From: Streptomyces antimicrobicus
Lineage (GTDB): Bacteria > Actinomycetota > Actinomycetes > Streptomycetales > Streptomycetaceae
Assembly: GCF_020532625.1 (NCBI RefSeq)
Contig: NZ_JAJAUY010000035.1
Coordinates: forward strand, 1 to 48,948
Direction of reading: 5' to 3'
Length of the DNA: 48,948 nucleotides
Shown here: in pieces, positions 18,268 to 26,055 of the stretch
Layout of the letters: every line of letters begins with the position of its first letter
Position numbering within the stretch: position 1 is the stretch's first letter
Notes under the pieces: generated by a model
The model's input: the letters and a program-made list of their open reading frames with translations, nothing else
The model's database searches: none
Told to the model about the DNA's origin: nothing
Made by a program: the position numbers and the translations under genes

Positions 18268-18464
18268 TAGCAATCGGCTGCCCCGGCCGAAGCCCTACCG
18301 TTGCCGCGACGGCACCACGGGCGGGTCCGCATCGTCGCGGCGCGTCCCGCTCGTCGACTTCTGCGCCTACGCGCAGCCCCGCGCCCACGCGCATCCGCGC
18401 CCCACGCGCACCCGCGCCCCACGCGCACACACGGACACGACGGTCGGAAGGCGGGACCACCTCC

Positions 18465-19562
18465 TTGGTCGCGACGAACACCCCGCAGGCGGAAGCGCCT
18501 CCCCGGGCCCTCCCGGCGCGCGCCGCCGGCCTGCGCCGCCTGCTGCCCTCCCCGCACGCCCAGGGCATGCTCGCCCTGGTGGTCACCGTGACCATCTGGG
18601 CCGCCTTCGCGCTCAGCGCCCGCGCGCTGAGCGCCTCCTCCCTGCTCCCCGCCGACGCCGCCCTGCTCCGCTTCGGCGTCCCCGTCCTCGTCCTGCTGCC
18701 CGCCCTGTGGCGGCGCCGCCGCCGGCTGGCCGCCGTCCGCCCCGGGCCCGCCCTGAAGATCGTCTGCGGCGCAGGCGTGCCGTTCTTCCTCGCCGCGATG
18801 CACGGCGGCGCCCTGACCTCGGCGGCGTTCGTCGGTTCGATCGTCCCCGGGATGGTCCCGCTGTTCGTCGCCGCGCTCATGACCGCCCGCGGCCACCGCG
18901 CCCCGCGCGGCACCCAGGCGGCCGGACTCGCCCTCATCGCCGTCGGCGTCGTCGCGCTGGTCTGGCGCTACGTCGTCCCGGTCGACACCGGCGTGCTCGC
19001 CGGCGCCGGCACGCTCCTGGTGGCCAGCGGCCTGTGGGCGCTGTACACGGTGGGCCTGCGGGAGATCGACCTCGACCCCGTCGGCTCGATCGGCCTGCTG
19101 TGCCTGCCGTCGTTCGCCGTGGTCGCGCTGCTGGTCCTCACCGGGGTGCTCCCGACCGGCCTGGCCGGGGCCACCGGCGGCGACCTCGCGCTGTTCCTGG
19201 TGGTACAGGGCCTGGGGGTCGGCCTGTGCGCCGGTCTGCTCTACGCCTTCGCCATCCGCCGCCTCGGCCCCGAGCGCAGCGCCACCTTCGGCAGCCTCTC
19301 GCCCGTCGCCGTGGTCCTGCTCGCCGTGCCCCTGCTCCACGAGACGCCCACCCTCGCGGTGGCGGTCGGCGTCCCCCTCATCACCGCCGGCGTCGTCCTC
19401 GCCAACCGCCGCCCCGGCCGCCCGGACCGCCCCGGCCGCGCCGACCGCCGACCCGACCGCCCCGGCCGCCCGGACCGCGCCGACCGCCCCGACCGTTCCG
19501 GCCGCCGCCCCGACACCCGCCCCGACCGCCGCCCCCGACCGAAGGTTCCCGCAGATGCTTGA
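18465..19562 (+). CDS. EamA/DMT-family amino acid or metabolite exporter
   Basis: 365 residues from a TTG at 18465 (GGAAGG 13 bases upstream), or 331 from ATG 18567, which begins right at the first membrane helix (MLALVVTVTIWAAFALSARAL). About ten membrane helices in two EamA repeats are visible, e.g. AGALTS-like AAMHGGALTSAAFVGSIVPGMV is split by the family kink near the middle. The tail after about residue 320 is a cytoplasmic repeat of RPDRPGR/ADRPDR, highly basic and low complexity. Its end overlaps the aminotransferase ATG by eight bases. With the divergent Lrp regulator this suggests export of an amino acid or its metabolite. Confidence 0.85.
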   Translation: MVATNTPQAEAPPRALPARAAGLRRLLPSPHAQGMLALVVTVTIWAAFALSARALSASSLLPADAALLRFGVPVLVLLPALWRRRRRLAAVRPGPALKIVCGAGVPFFLAAMHGGALTSAAFVGSIVPGMVPLFVAALMTARGHRAPRGTQAAGLALIAVGVVALVWRYVVPVDTGVLAGAGTLLVASGLWALYTVGLREIDLDPVGSIGLLCLPSFAVVALLVLTGVLPTGLAGATGGDLALFLVVQGLGVGLCAGLLYAFAIRRLGPERSATFGSLSPVAVVLLAVPLLHETPTLAVAVGVPLITAGVVLANRRPGRPDRPGRADRRPDRPGRPDRADRPDRSGRRPDTRPDRRPRPKVPADA

Positions 19563-20742
19563 GCTGCTCCCGCCGCCCCCCACCGACCCGCTGTGGGACC
19601 TGACCGAGGCGTACGGCGCCGACGAGCGGCCCGAACGGCTCAACCTGGTCCTCGGCGTCTACCGTGACGACACCGGCCGCACGCCGGTCATGTCCGCCGT
19701 CCGGGAGGCCGAGATACGCCTCGCGCACCGCTCCGACTCCAAGGAGTACCGCGGCCTGTCGGGCAACACCGCCTTCAACCGGGCCATGCTGGAGCTGGTC
19801 CTGGGCCCGCAGGGCCCCGTCGAGCGGGCCGCCGCCGTGCAGACCGTCGCCGGCACCGGCGCCCTGCGGCTGCTGGCCGACCTGATCTGCCGCACCCGCC
19901 CCGGCACCACGGTCTGGATCAGCGACCCGGCCTACGTCAACCACCGGCCGATCCTGGAGGCCGCCGGCCTCACGGTGCGCACCTACGGCCGCCGCGACGC
20001 CGAACACGGCTTCGACACCGCCGCGATGCTGGAGGACCTGCGCGCCGCGGGCGCCGGTGACGTGGTCCTGCTCCAGGGCTGCGCCCACAACCCCACCGGC
20101 GTCGACCCCCTGCCCGCCCAGTGGCAGGAGCTGGCCGCGATGGCGGCCGCCGCCGGCTGGGTGCCGTTCGTGGACCTCGCCTACCACGGGCTCGGCGACG
20201 GACTGGAGGCCGACCTGTGGGCCACCCGGCTGCTCGCCGAACGCCTGCCCGAGGTGCTGATCGCCGTCAGCTGCTCCAAGAACTTCGGCCTCTACAGCGA
20301 CCGTACGGGCTGCGTGATCGTCCTCGGCGCCGCCCGCGCCGCGGTCCGCCACGCCGAGACGGCCCTGCAGAACGCCGCCCGCACCCTGTACTCCATGCCG
20401 CCCGAGCACGGCGCCGCCCTGGTGACCACCGTCCTCCAGGACGCGGACCTGAGCCGGTCCTGGCGGGCCGAACTGGAGACGATGCGTGGCCGGATCGCGG
20501 CCAACCGCGCGGACCTGTGCGCGCATCTGGACGCCCTGGGCCACGGCGGTGCCGCCCGCGCGCTGGCCCGGCAGAAGGGCATGTTCTCCATGCTGCCCCT
20601 GTCCGCCGGCCAGATGCTCCGGCTGCGCCACGACCACGCCGTCTACGGCACCACCGCCGGACGGATCAACATCGCGGGCATCGCCGGGCACCAGGTGCCC
20701 CGCCTGGCACAGGCCGTCGCGGCGGTCCTCGGCACGTCCTGA
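19555..20742 (+). CDS. Class I aminotransferase, aromatic/aspartate type
   Basis: 395 residues. Very like the AspC/TyrB subgroup: opening LPPPPTDPLWDLTEAY, LNLVLGVYRDDTG, the cofactor Asn179 in CAHNPTG, Asp207 in FVDLAYHGLGDG, Schiff-base Lys242 in SCSKNFGLYSDR, and the carboxylate-binding Arg in GRINIAGI. It exchanges amino groups between aspartate or aromatic amino acids and 2-oxoglutarate. The start overlaps the exporter stop, so the two proteins are co-translated. This subgroup is less common in actinobacteria than the Ia form. Which amino acid is used cannot be decided, but the Lrp-controlled exporter may handle the product. Confidence 0.9.
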   Translation: MLELLPPPPTDPLWDLTEAYGADERPERLNLVLGVYRDDTGRTPVMSAVREAEIRLAHRSDSKEYRGLSGNTAFNRAMLELVLGPQGPVERAAAVQTVAGTGALRLLADLICRTRPGTTVWISDPAYVNHRPILEAAGLTVRTYGRRDAEHGFDTAAMLEDLRAAGAGDVVLLQGCAHNPTGVDPLPAQWQELAAMAAAAGWVPFVDLAYHGLGDGLEADLWATRLLAERLPEVLIAVSCSKNFGLYSDRTGCVIVLGAARAAVRHAETALQNAARTLYSMPPEHGAALVTTVLQDADLSRSWRAELETMRGRIAANRADLCAHLDALGHGGAARALARQKGMFSMLPLSAGQMLRLRHDHAVYGTTAGRINIAGIAGHQVPRLAQAVAAVLGTS

Positions 20743-20750
20743 CGCGGGCC

Positions 20751-20780
20751 GGCGCCGGGCCGCGTACCACCCCCGGCGCC
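20751..20780 (+). terminator. Aminotransferase terminator hairpin
   Basis: GGCGCCGGG (20751-20759) and CCCGGCGCC (20772-20780) form a perfect 9-bp stem with a 12-nt loop, starting eight bases after the aminotransferase stop. Confidence 0.65.
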
Positions 20781-21088
20781 ACTCCGGCCGGATTTCGCCC
20801 TAGCTCCCCGCGGGGGTGCGGTGATCGAATCGAGGGCATGCCGCACCCGGACCCGCACGTCACCGCCCGTCACCGCGGGACCGACCGTACGCCGGGCGGA
20901 CCAGGCTCCTGTCAGGGGCACGTGCCACGGCCCCGCCCACCCGTGCGGTGGTCGGCTCAGATGCTCCTCCACTCCGGCGGCGCCGCAGGGGATGATGGTC
21001 ACGTGGCCGGCTCCGGGGTCACCGGGGTCAAGAGCCGTGAGACGTAGGCGTGTCGGGGCGGTCGTCGGGGGCCGCCGGAGGACTGAGC
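20781..21088. other. Gene-free stretch before the metallopeptidase operon
   Basis: About 300 bp. A small frame from ATG 20838 to the stop near 21047 has mixed third positions and an ordinary-looking but low-support sequence, so I do not call it. CCCCGCGGGG (near 20806) is a palindrome. No clear promoter pair; the ribosome site GGAGGA of the next gene is at 21077-21082. Confidence 0.4.
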
Positions 21089-21664
21089 ATGAAGTTACCC
21101 GGCTCTGGGACACCGATGTCGGAGGCCAGGCGGCGCAGGCGCCGCCTGAAGGAGGTGCACCGCACCTGTCAGGCCCTGCTCGCGGAGTGGGGCATGGAGC
21201 ACGGCTGCGGGATCGAAGACCTGCACCGCTACCTCAGTGAGCGGCGCGAGCGCCCGATCCACCTGATCCCGGCCGCCATCCCCGACCGTCACCTGTTCGG
21301 CCTCTGGCTCGACATGGACGAATGCGACCTCGTGGTGTTCGAGAAGTCGGCCACCGCGTCCCACAAGGAACACATCATCGCCCACGAACTCGCCCACATC
21401 GCCTTCCAGCACCGCGGCTCGGTCCGGCTGGACGACGCCGCGCCCGGCGGGTCGTTCGCCGACCTCGACCCGGCGGCCGCCCGCAGCGTGCTGCTGCGCT
21501 CCCGCTACAGCGACGAGGAGGAGCAGGAGGCCGAGACGCTCGCCTCGCTGATCCTCGCCCGCGCCGCGAAGCGGTGGACCGAACCGGCCTGGGGCGTCCC
21601 CGCCGAGGCCGCCGACATCGTCGCGCGCATCGAGTACGGCCTCGGCAGACCGGAGCACGAGTGA
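21089..21664 (+). CDS. ImmA/IrrE-like metallopeptidase, TTA-containing
   Basis: 191 residues from ATG 21089 with GGAGGA six bases upstream. The zinc motif is His99-Glu100-x-x-His103 in HIIAHELAHIAFQH; a more distal acidic helix (YSDEEEQEAETLASLILA, about 140-157) supplies the third ligand, as in ImmA/IrrE proteins. The classical role is cleavage of a repressor partner. Codon 3 is TTA (21095-21097), a rare codon in Streptomyces read by the bldA tRNA; using the next ATG (21116) would avoid it, but that ATG lacks a ribosome site. The stop overlaps the next gene's GTG. No XRE-type repressor is adjacent, which is unusual. Confidence 0.87.
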   Translation: MKLPGSGTPMSEARRRRRRLKEVHRTCQALLAEWGMEHGCGIEDLHRYLSERRERPIHLIPAAIPDRHLFGLWLDMDECDLVVFEKSATASHKEHIIAHELAHIAFQHRGSVRLDDAAPGGSFADLDPAAARSVLLRSRYSDEEEQEAETLASLILARAAKRWTEPAWGVPAEAADIVARIEYGLGRPEHE

Positions 21665-22971
21665 GCGTGGTCTACGCCGTCCTGGCCTGGGTGTGCACGT
21701 TCGTCGGCCTCGCCGCGTTCGCCTACCGGTTACCCGAGGCGCTGCGCCGCCGCGGGGACGTCGCCCTGTGGGCGCTGTGCACGTACTTCCTGTGCTCCGG
21801 GATCAGCTTCCTGGTCGACCTGGACCTGCTGCGGCTGCACATCTCCGCCTTCTTCGGGCTGCCCAACATCACCTCCCTGATCACCCAGGTCGCCGTCGTC
21901 GTGCTGACCGCCGCCCAGCAGGTGGTCCTCGTCTACTGGTCCGCCCCGCCGGCCGAGGCCCGCCGGATGGCCGTCCGGCGCGTCACGTTCTTCACCGCAG
22001 CCCTCGCCGTGCTCGTCGCGGCCTCGTTCGTCGTCGGCCCGGTGTCCAAGGCCGAGACCGCGACCTCGACCATCCTGCTCAGCATCCAGGACGGCCACTA
22101 CGCCCTCTACATGTCCTTCTACCTGCTGATCTGCGCGGTGGGGCAGTTCGAGACGGTCCGGCTGTCGCTGCGTTTCACCCGCGTGGCCAACCGCCAGTGG
22201 CTGGCCGTCGGCATGCGCACCGTCACCGTCGGCGCGAGCCTGATCCTCGTCTACTGCGTCACCCGGGGCATCCAGATCGCCGGTACCCGGCTGGGCTTCG
22301 ACGGCGCCGGCCTCGACCCGGTGCAGTGGACCTGCGGCAGCGTCGGCGCGCTGCTCCAGGTCACCGGCTGGACCATCCCCGCCTGGGGCATCCGCATCAC
22401 CCGTGCCCGCGGCTGGCTCCACAGCTACCGGGCCTGCCTGCGGCTGCGCCCGCTGTGGCGGGCGCTGCACCGGGCGACCCCGGACATCGCGCTGGACCCG
22501 CCCCGGTCCTGGCCGCGCGAGCTGCTGCCGCCGCGGGACCCGCACTACCGGCTGTACCGGCGCGTCATCGAGATCCGCGACGGCCAGCTGATGCTGCGCA
22601 GCTGCCTGTCCCTGGAGGACTTCGTCCGCGTGGCCCGCTCCCTCGGCCTGCCCGAGGACCCGACCACACCGCTCGGCGAGGCCCTCCAGGTCCGCGCCGC
22701 CCTCGACCGTGATCCGGACGGGGACGAACGCACCGACGCCGACGCCGACGCCGACCACCCGGCCGATGCCGATGCCGATGTCCGTGCCGGTGCCGGGGGC
22801 GCCTCCTCCGGTCTCCCCGCGCGCCCGCCGCACGAGGACTTCCGCCAGGAGGTGGCCTGGCTGACCGCCGTGGCCGCGGCGTTCACCGCCCTGGAGCGCA
22901 CCCGGCGCCGAACTCCGCAACGGGACCCGGAACCGGACCCCGCCCCGACCCTCCGCGAGGCGGGCCGGTGA
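21661..22971 (+). CDS. MAB_1171c-like integral membrane protein, TTA-containing
   Basis: 436 residues from GTG 21661 (GTGA overlap). About seven membrane helices occupy residues 1-260 (VYAVLAWVCTFVGLAAFAYR first, with CTYFLCSGISFLVDLDLLRLH soon after). The cytoplasmic C-terminal part includes HYRLYRRVIEIRDGQLMLRS, a conserved segment I associate with the MAB_1171c/DUF6545 family, then a low-complexity Asp/Ala tail. These are called putative transporters, but the function is unknown. In Streptomyces they commonly sit next to ImmA-like genes. Codon 24 is TTA (21730-21732), so bldA dependence is shared with the peptidase gene. The end overlaps the TPR gene. Confidence 0.8.
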   Translation: MSVVYAVLAWVCTFVGLAAFAYRLPEALRRRGDVALWALCTYFLCSGISFLVDLDLLRLHISAFFGLPNITSLITQVAVVVLTAAQQVVLVYWSAPPAEARRMAVRRVTFFTAALAVLVAASFVVGPVSKAETATSTILLSIQDGHYALYMSFYLLICAVGQFETVRLSLRFTRVANRQWLAVGMRTVTVGASLILVYCVTRGIQIAGTRLGFDGAGLDPVQWTCGSVGALLQVTGWTIPAWGIRITRARGWLHSYRACLRLRPLWRALHRATPDIALDPPRSWPRELLPPRDPHYRLYRRVIEIRDGQLMLRSCLSLEDFVRVARSLGLPEDPTTPLGEALQVRAALDRDPDGDERTDADADADHPADADADVRAGAGGASSGLPARPPHEDFRQEVAWLTAVAAAFTALERTRRRTPQRDPEPDPAPTLREAGR

Positions 22972-24077
22972 ACGGTACGGACGCCAAGACGGACGGCGGC
23001 GGTACGCACGGCGGCGGTACGCACGGCGGCGGCACCGACCCGCGTACGGACGTCGGTGCCGACTGTGCTGCGGACCCCGCTGCGGACCCCGCTGCGGACC
23101 CCGCTGCGGCGCCAGACGCGAGCGCGGTGCTGCGGACCACGCGGCGGCTGCTGGAGGTCGACGCCGCGCAGGGCGCACGGGCGGCCGTGCCGCTGGTGCG
23201 GCGGGCGCTGCGGCGCGTCCCCGGCCGGGCCGCCGACCCCGTCGCCGCGCCGGCCCCGCCCGCTCCGGGCCGCGGCACCGCGGTGTCCGACCACCTGGCC
23301 GCCCTCGCCGAGCTGTGCGAGGTCATCGGCTGGATCCTCTTCGACGCCGGCCACTACGCCGCCGCGCACCGCATGAACGCCCGGGCGCTGACCCTGGCCG
23401 AGCGGTGCGGCGACCGCTGGACGGCCCGGCTGGTGCTGCTCAACCACAGCATGCTCCAGTCGCGCACCGGGCGGCCCCGGGCCGCCTTCCGCACCGCCGC
23501 CCGGGTGGCCGGGCCGCGCCCGCTGCCCGCCCGCGTCGACAGCCTGGTCCTGGTCCGCCAGGCGCACGCGGCCGCCCAGCTCGGCGGCCGGGACGCGGCC
23601 CTGGAGCTGATCTCCCGCGCGGGCAGCCGGTTCCTGGACGGGCTCTCCCGCCACGACCCGCCCTGGGCCTGGTGGATCGACCGCACCGAACTCACCGGCC
23701 ACCAGGGCTGGGTGATGTCCCGGCTGAGCCTGTGGGACCGCGCCGTACCGCTGCTGCACGAGGCGGCCACCGCGCGGGGGCCCTCGTACCGGCACCTGTT
23801 CACCGCCGAGCTCCTCGCCGCGCTGGCGCGGGCCGGGGATTGGCGCGAGACGGAGGCGCTGATCGCCGACGTCGCCCCGCGCGCGGCCGGCATCGGCTCG
23901 GCCCGGACCACCGAGGCCCTCGCCGGTACGGCCGCGGCCCTGCTCCGCGACCCGCACGCGCCGGTCCCCGTACGGGACGCGGCCGTGCACCTGCTGGCGT
24001 CGCTGCCCGGACCGGCCGCCCCGGACCGGCCGGACGAGGGACCGGAGCCGGGCGGCGGCCGGAGCCATCCGCGCTGA
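22968..24077 (+). CDS. TPR-like helical protein without DNA-binding domain
   Basis: 369 residues from GTG 22968, overlapping the previous stop. Residues 1-50 are low complexity: GGGTH repeats (15-bp DNA unit) and AADP repeats (12-bp DNA unit, three copies near 23068-23103). From about 105 to 345 helical pairs resembling TPRs follow (WILFDAGHYAAAHRMNARAL, HLFTAELLAALARAGDW). The helices recall the C-terminal halves of Streptomyces regulators such as NsdA/NsdB, but there is no helix-turn-helix. It may sense or bind the membrane protein or peptidase; this is inference from the coupling of the three genes. Confidence 0.7.
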   Translation: MNGTDAKTDGGGTHGGGTHGGGTDPRTDVGADCAADPAADPAADPAAAPDASAVLRTTRRLLEVDAAQGARAAVPLVRRALRRVPGRAADPVAAPAPPAPGRGTAVSDHLAALAELCEVIGWILFDAGHYAAAHRMNARALTLAERCGDRWTARLVLLNHSMLQSRTGRPRAAFRTAARVAGPRPLPARVDSLVLVRQAHAAAQLGGRDAALELISRAGSRFLDGLSRHDPPWAWWIDRTELTGHQGWVMSRLSLWDRAVPLLHEAATARGPSYRHLFTAELLAALARAGDWRETEALIADVAPRAAGIGSARTTEALAGTAAALLRDPHAPVPVRDAAVHLLASLPGPAAPDRPDEGPEPGGGRSHPR

Positions 24078-24212
24078 CACGTGCCGTCCCCGACGGCCCA
24101 CGCGGTCCCGCGGCCCGTCCGCTCGCCCCTTCCCCGAGGCTCGCCCCTTCCCCGATCCCCGGCCCGGACCCGACGTCCGGGCCGGCACCCCGACCCGACA
24201 GAAGAGGACCCC

Positions 24213-24707
24213 ATGCCCCAGATCAAGATCAGCACGCCGGCGGCCGCCTTCCTCGCACTGGCCGCCTTCCTGCTGGCCTTCGGCAGACCCGTCGCCGACG
24301 CCACCCTCGCCGGCCCGGACGCCGCCCCGGCGACCCGGCAGGTCGCCACCCAGGAGGACACCGCCGACCGGCACGGCAGCGCGTACGTCTCCACGCACCT
24401 GTACTTCGGCACCGGCCGCCACGGCGGCCAGCCGCCCATCCCCGAGGAGGAGTTCCTGCGGTTCGTCGCGGAGGTGATCACCCCCCGCTTCCCCGCCGGT
24501 CTGACCCTGCAGGAGGCCCGCGGTCAGTGGCGCGACAAGGAGGGCGACATCAACCGTGAGCGCTCGTACGAGCTCACCGTGCTGTACCCCGTGACCGAGG
24601 CCCACCGCCGTGACACCGACATCGAGTACATCCGCCGCGCCTACTGCCTGCGCTACGGCCTGGAGTCCGTCGGCCGCGCCGACGTCAAGGCACGCGCCGA
24701 CTTCTGA
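24213..24707 (+). CDS. DUF3574 domain protein, probably exported
   Basis: 164 residues from ATG 24213 with GAAGAGGA upstream. The N-terminus has a hydrophobic helix (about 9-27, AAAFLALAAFLLAF) that may be a signal peptide or anchor. The DUF3574 core is recognised by YVSTHLYFGTGRHGGQPP, then FPAGLTLQEARGQWRD and LTVLYPVTEAH. The function of DUF3574 is unknown. It lies 135 bp after the TPR gene on the same strand, so it may or may not belong to that operon; no TTA codon. Confidence 0.75.
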   Translation: MPQIKISTPAAAFLALAAFLLAFGRPVADATLAGPDAAPATRQVATQEDTADRHGSAYVSTHLYFGTGRHGGQPPIPEEEFLRFVAEVITPRFPAGLTLQEARGQWRDKEGDINRERSYELTVLYPVTEAHRRDTDIEYIRRAYCLRYGLESVGRADVKARADF

Positions 24708-24726
24708 TCCCCCGACCCGGCCGCCG

Positions 24727-24757
24727 CCCGCCGGGTCCGTCGACACGGCCCGGCGGG
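24727..24757. terminator. Hairpin between convergent DUF3574 and glycerate kinase genes
   Basis: CCCGCCGGG (24727-24735) pairs with CCCGGCGGG (24749-24757), and inside the loop CCGT/ACGG can add four more pairs. It is placed 20 bp after the DUF3574 stop and 8 bp from the glycerate kinase stop, so it can serve both. Confidence 0.6.
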
Positions 24758-24764
24758 ACCGGCG

Positions 24765-25913
24765 TCACAGGACGTCGGCCGCGATGTTCGCCGCCACCCG
24801 CTCCAGCAGGGGACCGGCGTTCGCGATGCACTTCGCCGGGTCCGGCTCCAGCTCCGTCAGCGGGTAGGCCCGGCGGATGCCGGCCGCCTGGAGGGTCTGC
24901 TGCTCCAGCAGGAGGCGGCCGCAGACCGCGACGACCTCCTTGCCCGCCGCCCGCGCCGCCGCGGCCACGCCCGCCGGGGCCTTGCCGTGCAGGGTCTGCT
25001 CGTCCAGCGAGCCCTCGCCGGTGATCACCAGCGTGGCCCGCTCCAGGGCCGGGGCGAAGCCCAGGACCTCCAGCATCAGCTCGATACCGGGCCGGAAGCT
25101 CGCGCCCAGCAGCAGCGCGCCGTAGCCGATGCCGCCCGCGCCGCCGGCGCCCGGCGAGGCCGCCAGCTCCGCGGCCTTCGGGCCGATCGCCTTCTCCAGG
25201 ACCCGGGCGTAGTGCGCCAGGGCCGCGTCGAGTGCCGCCACGTCCTGGGGCGAGGCGCCCTTCTGCGGCCCGTAGACCGCCGCGCAGCCCTTCGGGCCGG
25301 TCAGCGGGTTGTCCACGTCGCTGGCCAGTACGAAGTCCACCTCGGCGAACCGCGGGTCCACCCCGGACAGGTCGGCCGACGCCAGCTCCGCCAGGGCGCC
25401 GCCGCCCGGGCCGACCGGCTCGCCCGCCGCGTCCAGGAACACCGCGCCCAGCGCGGCCAGCATGCCGGCGCCGCCGTCGGTGGTGGCGCTGCCGCCCACG
25501 CCGAAGACGATCGTCCGCGCGCCCGCGTCCAGCGCGGCCTTGAGGACCTCGCCGGAGCCGTACGTGGTCGCCGTCAGCGGGGCGAAGACACCCGCCGGGA
25601 GCAGCTGCAGGCCCGAGGCCTCCGCCATCTCGACCACCGCGGTGCCGTCGCGCAGGGCGAAGGCAGCCGTCACCGGCTCGCCGAGCGGTCCGGTGACCCG
25701 TACCTCCCGGCGTTCGAACCCGGCCGCCACCGCGGCCGCGACCGTGCCGTCGCCGCCGTCCGCGACGGGGAGGGTCTCGACCTCCACGCCCGGTACGGCC
25801 GTGCGAAGACCCGCCGTCACCCGCTCGGCGACCTGTACGGCCGTGAGCGAGCCCTTGAACTTGTCCGCGGCGATGAGCACGCGCGCGGCCTCAGATACTG
25901 CTCCGTCCGTCAC
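24765..25913 (-). CDS. Glycerate kinase (GarK/GlxK family)
   Basis: 382 residues from GTG 25913, the start giving the usual opening VLIAADKFKGSLTA soon after; an upstream ATG at 25952 lacks a ribosome site. Family landmarks: VADGGDGTV (about 45-55), FGVGGSATTDGGAGML, LASDVDNPLTGPKG and ITGEGSLDEQTLHGKAP. It phosphorylates glycerate to 2- or 3-phosphoglycerate, feeding glyoxylate- or serine-derived carbon into glycolysis. Divergent from the BCCT transporter. Cytoplasmic. Glyoxylate is also a product of the ethylmalonyl-CoA pathway encoded further right, though the two loci are 10 kb apart. Confidence 0.93.
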   Translation of the reverse strand: MTDGAVSEAARVLIAADKFKGSLTAVQVAERVTAGLRTAVPGVEVETLPVADGGDGTVAAAVAAGFERREVRVTGPLGEPVTAAFALRDGTAVVEMAEASGLQLLPAGVFAPLTATTYGSGEVLKAALDAGARTIVFGVGGSATTDGGAGMLAALGAVFLDAAGEPVGPGGGALAELASADLSGVDPRFAEVDFVLASDVDNPLTGPKGCAAVYGPQKGASPQDVAALDAALAHYARVLEKAIGPKAAELAASPGAGGAGGIGYGALLLGASFRPGIELMLEVLGFAPALERATLVITGEGSLDEQTLHGKAPAGVAAAARAAGKEVVAVCGRLLLEQQTLQAAGIRRAYPLTELEPDPAKCIANAGPLLERVAANIAADVL

Positions 25914-25956
25914 CTTGCTATCCCTTGCTTTCGAACAGTGCAGTCGCGCCACCCCG

Positions 25957-25985
25957 AGCCTATCCGGAGGATCCTCCTATGCCCA
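25957..25985 (-). promoter_or_regulatory. Glycerate kinase promoter with palindrome in the spacer
   Basis: On the minus strand TGGGCA (25985-25980), a 17-bp spacer and TAGGCT (25962-25957) form a promoter candidate, giving a leader of about 35-40 nt. GGAGGATCCTCC (25966-25977), a perfect 12-bp palindrome, lies in the spacer. It may be an operator, though part of it looks like a ribosome site by chance. Confidence 0.4.
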
Positions 25986-26055
25986 TGGGTGGCCTGGGCC
26001 ACACCCGGCGTGCCATGACCATAAAGGATGATTTGCACCCCCATAGTGGGGCCGC

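Noticed and set aside
20838..21047. Possible 69-residue protein before the metallopeptidase gene
   Set aside because: Third positions are mixed and the sequence has no helical pattern or known motif; only weak GAGGGC upstream.
22968..23110. GGGTH and AADP coding repeats as a CRISPR or mobile-element trace
   Set aside because: Units of 15 and 12 bp without spacers stay in frame and read as a low-complexity N-terminus; simple slippage explains them.
26039..26051. CCCCA-TAG-TGGGG as a transcription terminator
   Set aside because: It lies directly before the BCCT start codon and is too short; an operator or chance is more likely.
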